Shown here: piece after piece, positions 19,284-28,784 of the stretch
How the letters are laid out: each line of letters starts with the position of its first letter
Position numbering within the stretch: the first letter of the stretch is position 1
Source of the DNA: Burkholderia guangdongensis
GTDB lineage: Bacteria > Pseudomonadota > Gammaproteobacteria > Burkholderiales > Burkholderiaceae
Assembly: GCF_013403875.1 (NCBI RefSeq)
Contig: NZ_JACBNX010000007.1
Coordinates: forward strand, 124,001 to 188,000
Direction: 5' to 3'
Length of the DNA stretch: 64,000 bases
Notes under the pieces: model-generated
What the model was told of the DNA's origin: nothing
What the model saw: the letters and a program-made list of their open reading frames with translations, nothing else
Databases searched by the model: none
Program-made: the position numbers and the translations under genes

Positions 19284-20234
19284 ATGAAGATGCGGCGATT
19301 CTGGTCGGTGCTGACCGTCGCGTGCCTGCTGGCGGCCGGTTCCGCGGCGCGCGCGCAGGAGCAGGACGCACTGCCTTCCGGCACGGACGCCGACCGCGCG
19401 GCGCCGGCCACGCTGACCGGCACGCTCGCGAAGGTGCGCAACACGGGCACCATCGCGCTCGGCTACCGCGACGCGTCGATTCCATTTTCCTATCTCAATG
19501 CGCGCAAGGAGCCGATCGGCTACTCGATCGAGCTCTGCAAGGCGCTGGTGTCCGCGATCGAGGACGCGATCAACAAGAGCGTGGCCATTCAGTGGGTGCC
19601 CGTCACGCCCGAGAACCGGATCGACGCGGTGGTCAGCGGGCGGATCGACCTCGAATGCGGCTCCACGACCAGCAACCTCGAGCGCCAGAAGCGCGTCGCG
19701 TTCTCGCCGATCATCTTCGTGGCCGGCACGAAGGTGATGGTGAGAAAGGGCTCGCCGATTTCTTCGTTCCGCGATCTGGCGGGGCGGAAGGTCGCGGTGA
19801 CGGCCGGCACCACGAACGAGAAGGCACTGCGTGACCTGGACCGCCGATTCAAGCTCGGGATCCAGCTGCAGGTGGTGGCCGACCATGCGCAGGGCTTCGC
19901 GCAGGTCGCCGGCGGCCAGGCCGATGCGTTCGCCACCGACGACGTGCTGCTGTACGGCCTGATCGCCGAGAATGCCGGCAAGGGCGGCGAGTATCGGGTC
20001 GTCGGCGACTATCTGTCGTACGACCCGTACGGGATCATGTTTCGCAAGAACGATCCGCAACTCGCGCAGGTCGTGAAGGATACGTTTCAGGAACTCGCGG
20101 CGGACGGCGAGATCGAGCGTCAATACAAACGCTGGTTCTTGCGCCGCCTGCCGTCGGGCACCAGCCTCGACCTGCCGATGAGTGCGCAGCTCGAGACGAT
20201 CATCGACGCGATCGCGGGCGGCGCGCCGCAGTAA
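19284..20234 (+). CDS. periplasmic amino acid-binding protein (glutamate/aspartate type)
   Basis: A 316-residue solute-binding protein with a signal peptide (about residues 1-24, ending in AARAQ). The fold-3 cluster is shown by GTIALGYRDASIPFSYL, the ligand-binding RIDLECGSTTSN, and the hinge sequence RKVAVTAGTTNEKALRDL. These resemble GltI, the glutamate/aspartate-binding protein of an ABC system. No permease or ATPase gene is adjacent; the partner here is a secondary symporter. It may serve an ABC transporter encoded elsewhere or act as a sensor. Confidence 0.88.
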   Translation: MKMRRFWSVLTVACLLAAGSAARAQEQDALPSGTDADRAAPATLTGTLAKVRNTGTIALGYRDASIPFSYLNARKEPIGYSIELCKALVSAIEDAINKSVAIQWVPVTPENRIDAVVSGRIDLECGSTTSNLERQKRVAFSPIIFVAGTKVMVRKGSPISSFRDLAGRKVAVTAGTTNEKALRDLDRRFKLGIQLQVVADHAQGFAQVAGGQADAFATDDVLLYGLIAENAGKGGEYRVVGDYLSYDPYGIMFRKNDPQLAQVVKDTFQELAADGEIERQYKRWFLRRLPSGTSLDLPMSAQLETIIDAIAGGAPQ

Positions 20235-20236
20235 GC

Positions 20237-20264
20237 CCGCGGGTGAGCCGCGGGTGAGCCGCGG
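20237..20264. repeat. 11-bp direct repeat between convergent genes
   Basis: CCGCGGGTGAG occurs twice in tandem with the beginning of a third copy, in the 50-bp gap between the binding-protein gene and the penicillin-binding protein gene. The GC-rich inverted pieces could pair, but no T-run follows. Confidence 0.55.
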
Positions 20265-20285
20265 CGCCCGCGCCCGCCGGCGGCA

Positions 20286-22541
20286 TCAGAACGGCCAGAA
20301 CAGGAAGCGCCGGTGCCGCCGCGGATGGGTTGTTGCGCGAGGCGGCCGGATTTCCGGGTAGAACTGCGCGCGCGGGTCGATCACGCGCGCGCGCAGCGCC
20401 ATGTCGTAGAACGCGCCGACCATCGGCAGCGCGCTGTGCGCGCCTTCGCCCCAGTAATCGTCGCCGAGCGTCACGCGCGCGTCGTCGAAGCCGACCCACG
20501 CGCCCGCGACCAATTGCGGGTGCATCAGGATGAACCAGCTGTCCGTGTCGTCCTGCGTCGTGCCCGTCTTGCCGGCGACGTCGGCGCGAATGCCGAAGCG
20601 CGTGCGGATGCCCGCGCCGGTGCCACGGGTCACGACGTCGCGCATCACGTCGACGAGCGTTTGCGCGGCGCCGGCGGGCAGCGCCTGTTCCGGCGCGACG
20701 CTCGGAAATTCGGCGAGCACCTTGCCGTCGTGATCCTCGATCCGCGTGACCATGCGCGGCGCCACATACGCGCCGCGGTTCGCGATCGTGCCGTACGCGG
20801 AGACCATCTCCTTCAGCGTGACCGGGCTCGTGCCGAGCGCGAGCGACGGCACCGCGTCGAGCGGGCTCTCGCGCACGCCCATCGCGCGCGCGAGCCGCGC
20901 GACCTTCGCGGGGCCTTCCTTTTCCATCAACTGGGCGGTGACGCGGTTGCGCGAATACGCGAGCGCGTCGCGCAGCGTCATCGGCCGGCCGGTTGCCGGC
21001 TCCGCGTCGGTCGGTCGCCATACCGCGTGCGCGGACAGCGGGATCGCGACGTTCCGGTCGACGATCGTGTCGGTCGGCCGCGCGCCGTCCGCGAACGCGG
21101 CGCCGTAGACGAACGCCTTGAACGTCGAGCCCGGCTGACGCCGGGCCTGCTGCACGTGGTCGAACGGCTCGTCGGCGAAGTCGCGGCTGCCGACCCAGGC
21201 CTTGATGTCGCCGTTGTGCGGATCGATCGCGACGAAGCCAGCCTGGATCCGCGTCTTGTCGCGGCACAGCGCCTGGACGAATGCCGCGTTCGTGCCGAGC
21301 TGCGTGAGCGCGGCACGATCCGATTGGCCGGCGTCGCGCGCGGCGCGATAGTCGGGCGTCTGCCGGATGAACGACTGGAACAGGCCGTTACCCGGCCAGC
21401 AGCCGGTGCGCGCGTTCCACGCGTCGTTCGCGATCGACTGCAACTGGCTCGTCTGCCAGTCCATCGCCTGCGTCGCCATCGCCTGCAGCCTCGAGTCGAT
21501 CGTCGTGCGCACGACGAGCCCATCCGAATAGATGTTGTAGCCGTTGCGGTCGGCCCATCCGATCAGCCATTTGCGCAATTGCGCGGAAAAATGCGGCGCC
21601 GGGCCCGGCGGCTCGGTCTGCCGCTCGAAGTCGACGTCCAGCGGCTGCCGCGTCAACCGCGCCAGCGCGGCGGGCGTGAGCTTGCCGTACTTGTTCATCT
21701 GCCCGAGCACCGTGTTGCGCCGCTGCAGCGCGCGCTCCGGGTTCAGCACCGGGTTGTACGCGCTGTTGGCCTTCAGCATCCCGACGAGCGTCGCGCTGTC
21801 GAGCACGTCGAGCTGATCGGCCGATTTGCCGAAGTACGTGCGCGCGGCCATCTCGACGCCGTATGCGTTGTACAGAAACGGCACCGTGTTCAGGTACGTT
21901 TCGAGGATCTGGTCCTTGCTGTACACGGCTTCGATCTTCAGCGCGGTGATCGCTTCCTTCAGCTTGCGCGTGAGCGTCGGCGCGCGGCCGATCTCGTCAG
22001 GGTACAGATTGCGCGCGAGCTGCTGTGTGATCGTCGAGCCGCCCTGACGGTCGCCGGAGAACGTGTGCAGCGCGGCCGACGCGGTGCGCTTCCAGTCGAG
22101 CCCGTGATGCTGATAGAAGCGGCGGTCCTCGGTCGCGATCAGCGCGTCGACCATGTACGGCGAAATCCGCGACAGCGGCACCCACTCGCGATTGACCGGC
22201 TTGAACTCGTCGAGCAGCTTGCCGTCCGCGGACACGATCAGCGCGGGCCGGTCGACACGCGCCTTGCGGATGTCGCCGATGCTCGGCGTGAACGGGATCA
22301 GCGCGAGCACGTACGCGACGAACAACGCCGGCAGCACGGCGAGCGTCAGCGCGATGCCGCGCCGCGTCGGGTGACGCACGCGCCGCAGCACGCCGGCGAG
22401 GGCGAGTCCGGTTGTGGTGCGGACGGCGGCGGCCAGCGGTCGGATGCGGGCGAGCCACCGTGCGCATTGCTCACGAAACAACGATACGTATCGGCGATTC
22501 ACGGTGGCGGGGCGCTGACGGAAAAGGCGCGATCGTACCAA
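20286..22541 (-). CDS. class A penicillin-binding protein (PBP1A-like)
   Basis: A 751-residue bifunctional peptidoglycan synthase from a TTG at 22541; a GTG at 22502 is an alternative, and neither has a clear ribosome site. One membrane segment (about 62-84) precedes the GT51 glycosyltransferase domain with catalytic E138 (ATEDRRFYQHHG) and the GGSTITQQLARN motif. The transpeptidase domain has nucleophile S472 in QPGSTFKAF, the SxN-type YSRNRV and KTGTT. Length is near that of other PBP1A/1C-type enzymes. It stands alone, convergent with the binding-protein gene and divergent from zwf. Confidence 0.92.
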   Translation of the reverse strand: MVRSRLFRQRPATVNRRYVSLFREQCARWLARIRPLAAAVRTTTGLALAGVLRRVRHPTRRGIALTLAVLPALFVAYVLALIPFTPSIGDIRKARVDRPALIVSADGKLLDEFKPVNREWVPLSRISPYMVDALIATEDRRFYQHHGLDWKRTASAALHTFSGDRQGGSTITQQLARNLYPDEIGRAPTLTRKLKEAITALKIEAVYSKDQILETYLNTVPFLYNAYGVEMAARTYFGKSADQLDVLDSATLVGMLKANSAYNPVLNPERALQRRNTVLGQMNKYGKLTPAALARLTRQPLDVDFERQTEPPGPAPHFSAQLRKWLIGWADRNGYNIYSDGLVVRTTIDSRLQAMATQAMDWQTSQLQSIANDAWNARTGCWPGNGLFQSFIRQTPDYRAARDAGQSDRAALTQLGTNAAFVQALCRDKTRIQAGFVAIDPHNGDIKAWVGSRDFADEPFDHVQQARRQPGSTFKAFVYGAAFADGARPTDTIVDRNVAIPLSAHAVWRPTDAEPATGRPMTLRDALAYSRNRVTAQLMEKEGPAKVARLARAMGVRESPLDAVPSLALGTSPVTLKEMVSAYGTIANRGAYVAPRMVTRIEDHDGKVLAEFPSVAPEQALPAGAAQTLVDVMRDVVTRGTGAGIRTRFGIRADVAGKTGTTQDDTDSWFILMHPQLVAGAWVGFDDARVTLGDDYWGEGAHSALPMVGAFYDMALRARVIDPRAQFYPEIRPPRATTHPRRHRRFLFWPF

Positions 22542-22686
22542 AGCGGAACGGCGTTTCCGTCGTCAAAACGGGACGGCGGCACGCCGCATTAACAGACGAT
22601 TACAACTGTTTCGCGTCGACAACGTGTTGGTATCATGCACGTTCGCGCCGCCCGGCCGTGCCAACCCCGACATGCTCCGAACCACG

Positions 22687-24162
22687 ATGATCACTCCCGC
22701 TTCCTCCTCCGCTCTCGACCCTGCGCTCGACATGGTCATTTTCGGCGGCGCCGGCGATCTGTCCGCGCGCAAGCTGCTTCCGGCGCTGTACATGGCGCAT
22801 CTGCACGACAGCCTGCCCGCCGAGACGCGCATCATCGCGGTGGGCCGCGCCGACTGGACGCGCGAGCAGTATCTGAACTTCGTCGAGGAGCGCTCGCGGC
22901 CGTTCGTCGACAACCACGCGCTGAACGACCAGGCGTGGGAGAGCTTCCTCGCGCGCTTCGACTATGCGCGCGTCGACATCAGCGTCGCGGATACGTACGG
23001 CCATCTCGCCGAGAAGACGCGCGGCGATGCGCTGCGCGTGTTCTATCTCGCGACCGCGCCGAACCTGTTCGAAACCGTGTGCGACAACCTCGCCGCGTGC
23101 GGGCTCATCGACGACCGCGCGCGCGTCGTGCTCGAGAAGCCGCTCGGGCACGACCTCGCATCGGCGAAGGCGATCAACGCGTCGGTCGGCCGCCACTTTC
23201 CGGAAGACCGGATCTACCGGATCGACCACTACCTCGGCAAGGAGACCGTGCAGAACCTGATGGTGCTGCGCTTCGGCAATGCGATCTTCGGGCCGCTGTG
23301 GCAGGCGCCGTACATCCGCAGCGTGCAGATCACGGTCGCGGAGTCGGTCGGCGTCGGCAGCCGCGCGGGCTTCTACGACGGCACCGGCGCGATGCGCGAC
23401 ATGATCCAGAACCATCTGCTGCAACTGCTGTGCATCGTCGCGATGGAGCCGCCGGTGTCGCTCGATCCCGATGCGGTGCGCGACGAGAAGCTGAAGGTGC
23501 TGCGCTCGCTGCGGCCGATGACGATCGAGACGATTTCCCGCGATACGGTGCGCGGGCAATATGCGGCGGGCGCGGTGGACGGCGAGTCGGTCAAGGGATA
23601 CCTGGACGAGGCGGGCGTGCCGGCCGGCAGCGTGACGGAGACGTTCGTCGCGTTGCGCGCGCAGCTCAACAACTGGCGCTGGGCGAACGTGCCGTTCTTT
23701 CTGCGGACCGGCAAGCGCCTGCGCGATCGCCGCTCGGAGATCGTGATCGAGTTCGCGGACATGCCGTTCTCGATCATTCCGCGCGGGCCGTACGCGCACG
23801 CGAACCGCCTCGTGATCCAGCTCCAGCCGGAGGAATCGATCCAGTTGCAGATGCTCGCGAAGGAGCCGGGCAGCGGCATGCACGTGCTGCCGGTGAGCCT
23901 CAACCTGGACTTGCAGCAGGCGCTGGCCGGGCGCCGGGCCGAGGCTTACGAGCGCCTGCTCGTCGACGTGATTCGCGGGCGCCTCACGCATTTCATGCGC
24001 TGCGACGAGCTCGAGGCCGCATGGGCGTGGGTCGAGCCGATCCTCAGCGGCTGGAAGGCGCTAGGCGACAAGCCGCGCAGCTATATCTCCGGCACGTATG
24101 GGCCGGCCGCGTCGTCCGCGTTGATGGCCCGCGAAAACATGGTGTGGGCGGAAGAGGCCTGA
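22687..24162 (+). CDS. zwf: glucose-6-phosphate 1-dehydrogenase
   Basis: A 491-residue enzyme making 6-phosphogluconolactone and NADPH from glucose 6-phosphate. The N-terminal VIFGGAGDLSARKLLPAL binds the dinucleotide, and RIDHYLGKETVQN (about 178-190) is the active-site signature. Full family length is kept from the ATG at 22687; an ATG at 22672 would add five residues. The usual neighbours (lactonase, dehydratase, glucokinase) are absent, so this may be an extra or relocated copy. The upstream gap has an extended -10-like TGGTATCAT near 22628. Confidence 0.95.
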   Translation: MITPASSSALDPALDMVIFGGAGDLSARKLLPALYMAHLHDSLPAETRIIAVGRADWTREQYLNFVEERSRPFVDNHALNDQAWESFLARFDYARVDISVADTYGHLAEKTRGDALRVFYLATAPNLFETVCDNLAACGLIDDRARVVLEKPLGHDLASAKAINASVGRHFPEDRIYRIDHYLGKETVQNLMVLRFGNAIFGPLWQAPYIRSVQITVAESVGVGSRAGFYDGTGAMRDMIQNHLLQLLCIVAMEPPVSLDPDAVRDEKLKVLRSLRPMTIETISRDTVRGQYAAGAVDGESVKGYLDEAGVPAGSVTETFVALRAQLNNWRWANVPFFLRTGKRLRDRRSEIVIEFADMPFSIIPRGPYAHANRLVIQLQPEESIQLQMLAKEPGSGMHVLPVSLNLDLQQALAGRRAEAYERLLVDVIRGRLTHFMRCDELEAAWAWVEPILSGWKALGDKPRSYISGTYGPAASSALMARENMVWAEEA

Positions 24163-24217
24163 GGCCGCCGAACGCCGGGCGCGCGATGGCGGCCGGCCCG
24201 CCGCCGCCCGCCGCTGC

Positions 24218-24290
24218 CTGCCGTAACCGCCTGGCGAGCACCCGCCGTCACCACCTGGCGCGCACCCGCCGTCACCGCCCGACGAGCACC
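24218..24290. repeat. 24-bp tandem repeat, three copies
   Basis: Units beginning at 24218, 24242 and 24266 share the pattern CCGCCGTCACC followed by GCGAGCAC-like sequence. The third copy overlaps the end of the MFS transporter gene, whose stop lies at 24272, so the array sits at the junction of two convergent genes. Confidence 0.7.
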
Positions 24291-25705
24291 CGATGCCCCG
24301 CATCGGCCGGCAGCAGCACGCTGTCGACCACGGCCAGCAACGCCAGCCCGGCGATCAGCCAGAACGCGAGCCGGAAATCCGCGGCGCTCGCGAGGCCGGC
24401 CGCGGTGCCGCGCATCCGCTCGGCAACCGACAGCGCGAGCGCGCCGATCGCGATCCCCAGCCCGCCGTTCATCTGCTGAAGCACCGAGAACAGCGTGTTC
24501 GCGTCGCGCACCTGTGACGGCGGCACGTCCGCGAAGCCGATCGTGTTGAGCGCGGTGAATTGCATCGAGCGGGTCATGCCGGTGACGAACAGCAGCGCGC
24601 AGACGAGCCAGTGCGGCGTCGACGCCGCCAATTGCGCGACCGCGACGAACCCGGCGGCGACCAGCAGCCCGTTGCCGACCAGCACGTTACGGAATCCGAA
24701 GCGATGCATGATCCACGTCGTGCCGGGCTTGATCGCGAGATTGCCCGCGAACAGCCACAGCAGCAGCGTGCCGGCCTGCACCGCGCTGTAGCCGAAGCCG
24801 ATCTGGAACATCAGCGGCAGCAGGAACGGCGCGGTGCTGATCGCGATCCGGAACAGCGAGCCGCCGACCGCGGTGGTGCGGAACGTGCGCACCGCCAGTG
24901 GCCCGAGTCCGAACAGCGGATGCGTGGCGCGCCGGAGGTGGCGCACCGTCAGCAGCAGCAACGCGATGCCGGCGCCGAGCACGCCGAGCGACAGCGCGTG
25001 CGGGACGTCCGCGCGGCTGACCGCCTCGATCCCCGCCATGAAGAGCCCGAACCCGAGTGCGCTCAGCGCGAAGCCGGCGAGATCGAACTGCTGCCGCTGC
25101 GGTGGGCCGTTGCGGATCAGCGCGAGCGCCGCGACGAACGCCGCGACGCCGAGCGGCAGATTGAGCAGGAAGATCCAGTGCCAGCTCCAGTGCGTGCTGA
25201 TCCAGCCGCCGACCGGCGGGCCGAGGATCGGCGCGACCAGCGCGGGCCAGGTCAGGATCGCGATCGCGCGGACGAGCTCTTCCTTCGGTGTTTCCCGCAT
25301 CACGACGAGCCGCCCGACCGGCACCATCATCGATCCGCCGAGGCCCTGCAACGCGCGCGCGGCGGTGAAGCTCCACAGGCCCTGACTTGCCGCGCACAGC
25401 AGCGAAGCGAGCGTGAACACGACGATCGCGGCGCCGAAGATCCGGCGCGCGCCGAAGCGGTCGGCGGCCCAGCCGCTGATCGGGATGAACACCGTCAGCG
25501 CGACCAGGTACGCGGACACGCCGACCGACAGGTACGCGGGCGCGGTGCCGAAGTCGCGCGCCATCGCGGGCAGCGACGTCGCGATGACGGTCGCGTCGAG
25601 GTTCTCCATGAAGAACACGCCGGCGACGAGCAGCGCGATCGCCATCCGCTGCTCGTTCTGTCGGTCGTTCGAACCGCGCCGGGGCGTATCGTCCATCGAG
25701 CTCAT
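24272..25705 (-). CDS. MFS multidrug efflux transporter, DHA2 (EmrB/QacA) type
   Basis: A 477-residue drug:proton antiporter with about 14 hydrophobic helices. Motif A-like GWAADRFGARR lies between helices 2 and 3; ARALQGLGGSMMVPVGR is motif B-like, with Arg; and LGPPVGGWISTHWSWHWIF is the antiporter motif C region followed by the WRWIFLIN-type motif. The N-terminal ENLDATVIATSLPAMA is typical of DHA2. The ATG overlaps the stop of the upstream LysR gene as ATGA, so expression is coupled to the regulator. No membrane fusion partner is encoded here, so it probably works alone. Confidence 0.92.
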   Translation of the reverse strand: MSSMDDTPRRGSNDRQNEQRMAIALLVAGVFFMENLDATVIATSLPAMARDFGTAPAYLSVGVSAYLVALTVFIPISGWAADRFGARRIFGAAIVVFTLASLLCAASQGLWSFTAARALQGLGGSMMVPVGRLVVMRETPKEELVRAIAILTWPALVAPILGPPVGGWISTHWSWHWIFLLNLPLGVAAFVAALALIRNGPPQRQQFDLAGFALSALGFGLFMAGIEAVSRADVPHALSLGVLGAGIALLLLTVRHLRRATHPLFGLGPLAVRTFRTTAVGGSLFRIAISTAPFLLPLMFQIGFGYSAVQAGTLLLWLFAGNLAIKPGTTWIMHRFGFRNVLVGNGLLVAAGFVAVAQLAASTPHWLVCALLFVTGMTRSMQFTALNTIGFADVPPSQVRDANTLFSVLQQMNGGLGIAIGALALSVAERMRGTAAGLASAADFRLAFWLIAGLALLAVVDSVLLPADAGHRVLVGR

Positions 25706-26559
25706 GCGCGCATTTGCAGATCGGCCATGATCTGCTCCGCGAGAAAGTCGCACGGCGGCCGCTTCGATTTCGTGCTGCGCGCGAGAATCAGCTCGAGCGG
25801 CGGCAGGTCGGGCAGCCCGTGCGTGCGCCCGAGCACCGTCAGTTGCGCGGGCACCGCGCACCGCGCGAGCGGCGCGACCGCGAGCCCCGCCTCGACCATG
25901 CTGACGAGCCCGAGCAGGCTCGGGCTCTCGTAAGACGTCCGGTACGGGATCTTCGCGCGCTCGAGGCTGAGGATCGCGTGCTCGCGCGCGACGCTGCCGG
26001 GCAGGAACACCGCGATCGGCACCGGCCGTTCCTCCCACACGCGCGGGCCGTTCGCCATCGCGGCCCAGACCATCGGCTCGTGGCGGACGAACTCGCCGGA
26101 CAGCCCCTTCACGCGCGTGCCGCAGACGAGGTCGACGGTGCCGTTCTTGATCAGCGGCGCGAGCGCGACGCTTGGCAGCCCCATCACCTGGATCTCGACC
26201 TTCGGATACGACGCGGAAAACTTTTTCAGCACGGACGGCAGCAGCGACGACGCGTAATCGTCCGGCACGCCGATCACGACCTTGCCGGTCACGTCCGGCC
26301 GCACGACGGCCGCCCACGCCTCGTCGCGCAGCGCGAGCATCCGCCTCGCGAAGCCGAGCAGCACCTCGCCCTCGCGCGTCGGGACGATGCTGCGCGGGCG
26401 CCGCACGAACAGTTGCCGGCCGAGCGCGTCCTCCAGGCTCTTGATCTGCATGCTGACAGCGGACTGCGAGCGGTTCACGGCTTCGGCGGCGCGGCTCATG
26501 TTGCCGGTCTCCGCGACCGCGATGACGGTGGCGAGCACGTCATGATCGAGCATCTTCAT
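25702..26559 (-). CDS. LysR-family transcriptional regulator
   Basis: A 285-residue regulator with the N-terminal winged helix (residues 5-65, SRAAEAVNRSQSAVSMQIKSLE) and a periplasmic-binding-like effector domain (about 90-280). It is cotranscribed with, and overlaps, the downstream MFS efflux gene, an arrangement that differs from the usual divergent LysR layout. The promoter must lie in the 170-bp AT-rich gap shared with the divergent small gene at 26730, which it may also regulate. Confidence 0.92.
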   Translation of the reverse strand: MKMLDHDVLATVIAVAETGNMSRAAEAVNRSQSAVSMQIKSLEDALGRQLFVRRPRSIVPTREGEVLLGFARRMLALRDEAWAAVVRPDVTGKVVIGVPDDYASSLLPSVLKKFSASYPKVEIQVMGLPSVALAPLIKNGTVDLVCGTRVKGLSGEFVRHEPMVWAAMANGPRVWEERPVPIAVFLPGSVAREHAILSLERAKIPYRTSYESPSLLGLVSMVEAGLAVAPLARCAVPAQLTVLGRTHGLPDLPPLELILARSTKSKRPPCDFLAEQIMADLQMRA

Positions 26560-26729
26560 GGGTATCAGGAAAACTGAATGCGACGATCAGTATTATGCGA
26601 TTTTATTGTCGGCGCGTGTCTGCGATAGTTCCGGCTCGCGAATGCCGCCGTTGTCGTTGATGCAATGTGGCAGGCGCTTAAAACGAACGATTCGACATCC
26701 CGATTTTCCGTTTCCATCCAGGAGCAACG

Positions 26730-26924
26730 ATGATTGCCAACCCGATCCAGCCGGAATTCTTCGACGTGTTCGCCGAGCCCGGCGACTGGCCCGCCGACGC
26801 GGCGCCGGCCGACGACGCGCGACTGTCGTCGTATCTGGCGGCGCTGCAGGAGCCGACCGCGTCGCTCGTCGGGCAGGGCGATCGTCCGGACGTCGCGACG
26901 GTCGCGATTCTCGGGTACAACTGA
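26730..26924 (+). CDS. small acidic protein of unknown function
   Basis: A 64-residue frame with a good ribosome site (CCAGGAGC, about 7 nt before the ATG). The product is acidic, rich in Ala, Asp and Pro, has no cysteine, signal peptide or membrane helix, and ends in ATVAILGYN. Codon use is like that of neighbouring genes, which supports a real gene. It is divergent from the LysR/MFS efflux pair and followed 120 bp later by the GST gene. I do not recognise the family; a modified-peptide precursor is conceivable from size alone but has no direct support. Confidence 0.6.
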   Translation: MIANPIQPEFFDVFAEPGDWPADAAPADDARLSSYLAALQEPTASLVGQGDRPDVATVAILGYN

Positions 26925-27024
26925 GCGGCGGCCGGCCGGCGCTACGGCCGAAGCGGTGGCAGTATTACGGGTCGGCGTCATGCGCGCATGCGGTGACGCC
27001 GAACGCGATTCCGGGGTCGCGTAG

Positions 27025-27681
<657 letters not shown>

Positions 27682-27738
27682 GCGCGCGGCGTCGCGTATC
27701 GCGACGTTCGAATCGACCACAACGGGGAGCCGCGGTCC

Positions 27739-28413
27739 ATGCAAGTCATCGTCGTAGGATCGGGCAAGCTCGCGACCGAACTGCTCGATTCGATCGAGCC
27801 GGGCGACGCGTTTGATCTGATGCCGTGGTCCGGCAAGAAGCCGGCCGGCGAACGATCGATCGTCGTCCATGCGGGCTCGGGCCGCGAGCTGTCCGAGGTC
27901 GTCGCGTTTTGCCGGGCCACCGCGTCGACGCTCGTCGAGCTGTCGACGGGCTCGGCGATCGAAGGCGCGCGCCCTGACTTCCCGGTCGTGCTGTGCCCGA
28001 ACACCAATATCCTGATGCTGAAATTCATGCACATGCTCGAGACGAGCGGGCATCTGTTTCGCGGCTATGGGATCAGCGTCGTCGAATCGCATCAGGCGTC
28101 GAAGACGTCGGTGCCGGGTACGGCCGTCGACATCGCGCGTTCGCTCGGGCTCGCCGATGATGAGATCCGATCCGTCAGAAATCCGGATGTTCAGCGCGAG
28201 CAACTTGGAATTCCTGACGATCAGCTCGCGCGTCATGCGTTTCACCGAATCCGGATCGAGGATGGTGCAGGCAGCATCGAGATGGACACGCGCGTGTATG
28301 GCGCGTCGCCGTATGCGGACGGCGTGTCGCGGATCGTCGACGCGGTGTGCCGGCACGATCTCGAGCCGCGTATCCATTCGGTGATGGAACTGGTGGCGAA
28401 CGGGTGGGTTTGA
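27739..28413 (+). CDS. dihydrodipicolinate reductase-like protein
   Basis: A 224-residue protein with a short Rossmann start (VIVVGSGKLATELL) and a C-terminal domain containing ESHQASKTSVPGTA, which aligns with the substrate motif of DapB (E-x-HH-x-K-x-x-x-PSGTA). The His-His pair is reduced to one His and the Lys and GTA are kept. It is shorter than DapB (about 270) and its NAD(P) motif deviates, so it is unlikely to be the housekeeping lysine enzyme. The GGGGAG ribosome site is good. Function is open: a paralogue acting on a related imine or oxo-acid is plausible. Confidence 0.7.
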   Translation: MQVIVVGSGKLATELLDSIEPGDAFDLMPWSGKKPAGERSIVVHAGSGRELSEVVAFCRATASTLVELSTGSAIEGARPDFPVVLCPNTNILMLKFMHMLETSGHLFRGYGISVVESHQASKTSVPGTAVDIARSLGLADDEIRSVRNPDVQREQLGIPDDQLARHAFHRIRIEDGAGSIEMDTRVYGASPYADGVSRIVDAVCRHDLEPRIHSVMELVANGWV

Positions 28414-28589
28414 GTGGTGCGGAGGCTCGCGGCCTCTGGCTGGTTCGCGCGGACGCCGCCTTGCCGCGCAGGCACCGCTCGGCTCGCCGACGATTTGCGC
28501 GATCATCGGCGACCGCATGATCAGTTCCAATCGGTGATGCAGACACCGGCCCCAAGCTCACGAAATCGGCAAGTGGCGTAAACAAGCAC

Positions 28590-28784
28590 ATGAATAAAGT
28601 AGAGTGCAGTGACTTGCAGGAATCGATCGACGCAATCAAGTCCTTCATGGCTTCAGGGCCGAATTCGAAGTATGTGTACGACAATTTCCGTGCTGGCGGG
28701 TCGGGAACTGCGGGAATTCGAATTGGTGGATCGCGATTCTGGCTGTCACGTACTGGCAAGGAGTTGGTCGATGCAAATCCGTAA
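28590..28784 (+). CDS. small hypothetical protein
   Basis: A 64-residue frame starting at the ATG at 28590, with Ser/Gly-rich middle (FRAGGSGTAGIRIGGSRFW). It overlaps the next gene by 14 bp. Base composition of this stretch is lower in GC than the surroundings. I do not recognise it. A coupled arrangement with the downstream secreted protein is possible, as the frame contains the ribosome site AAGGAG for that gene. Confidence 0.45.
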   Translation: MNKVECSDLQESIDAIKSFMASGPNSKYVYDNFRAGGSGTAGIRIGGSRFWLSRTGKELVDANP

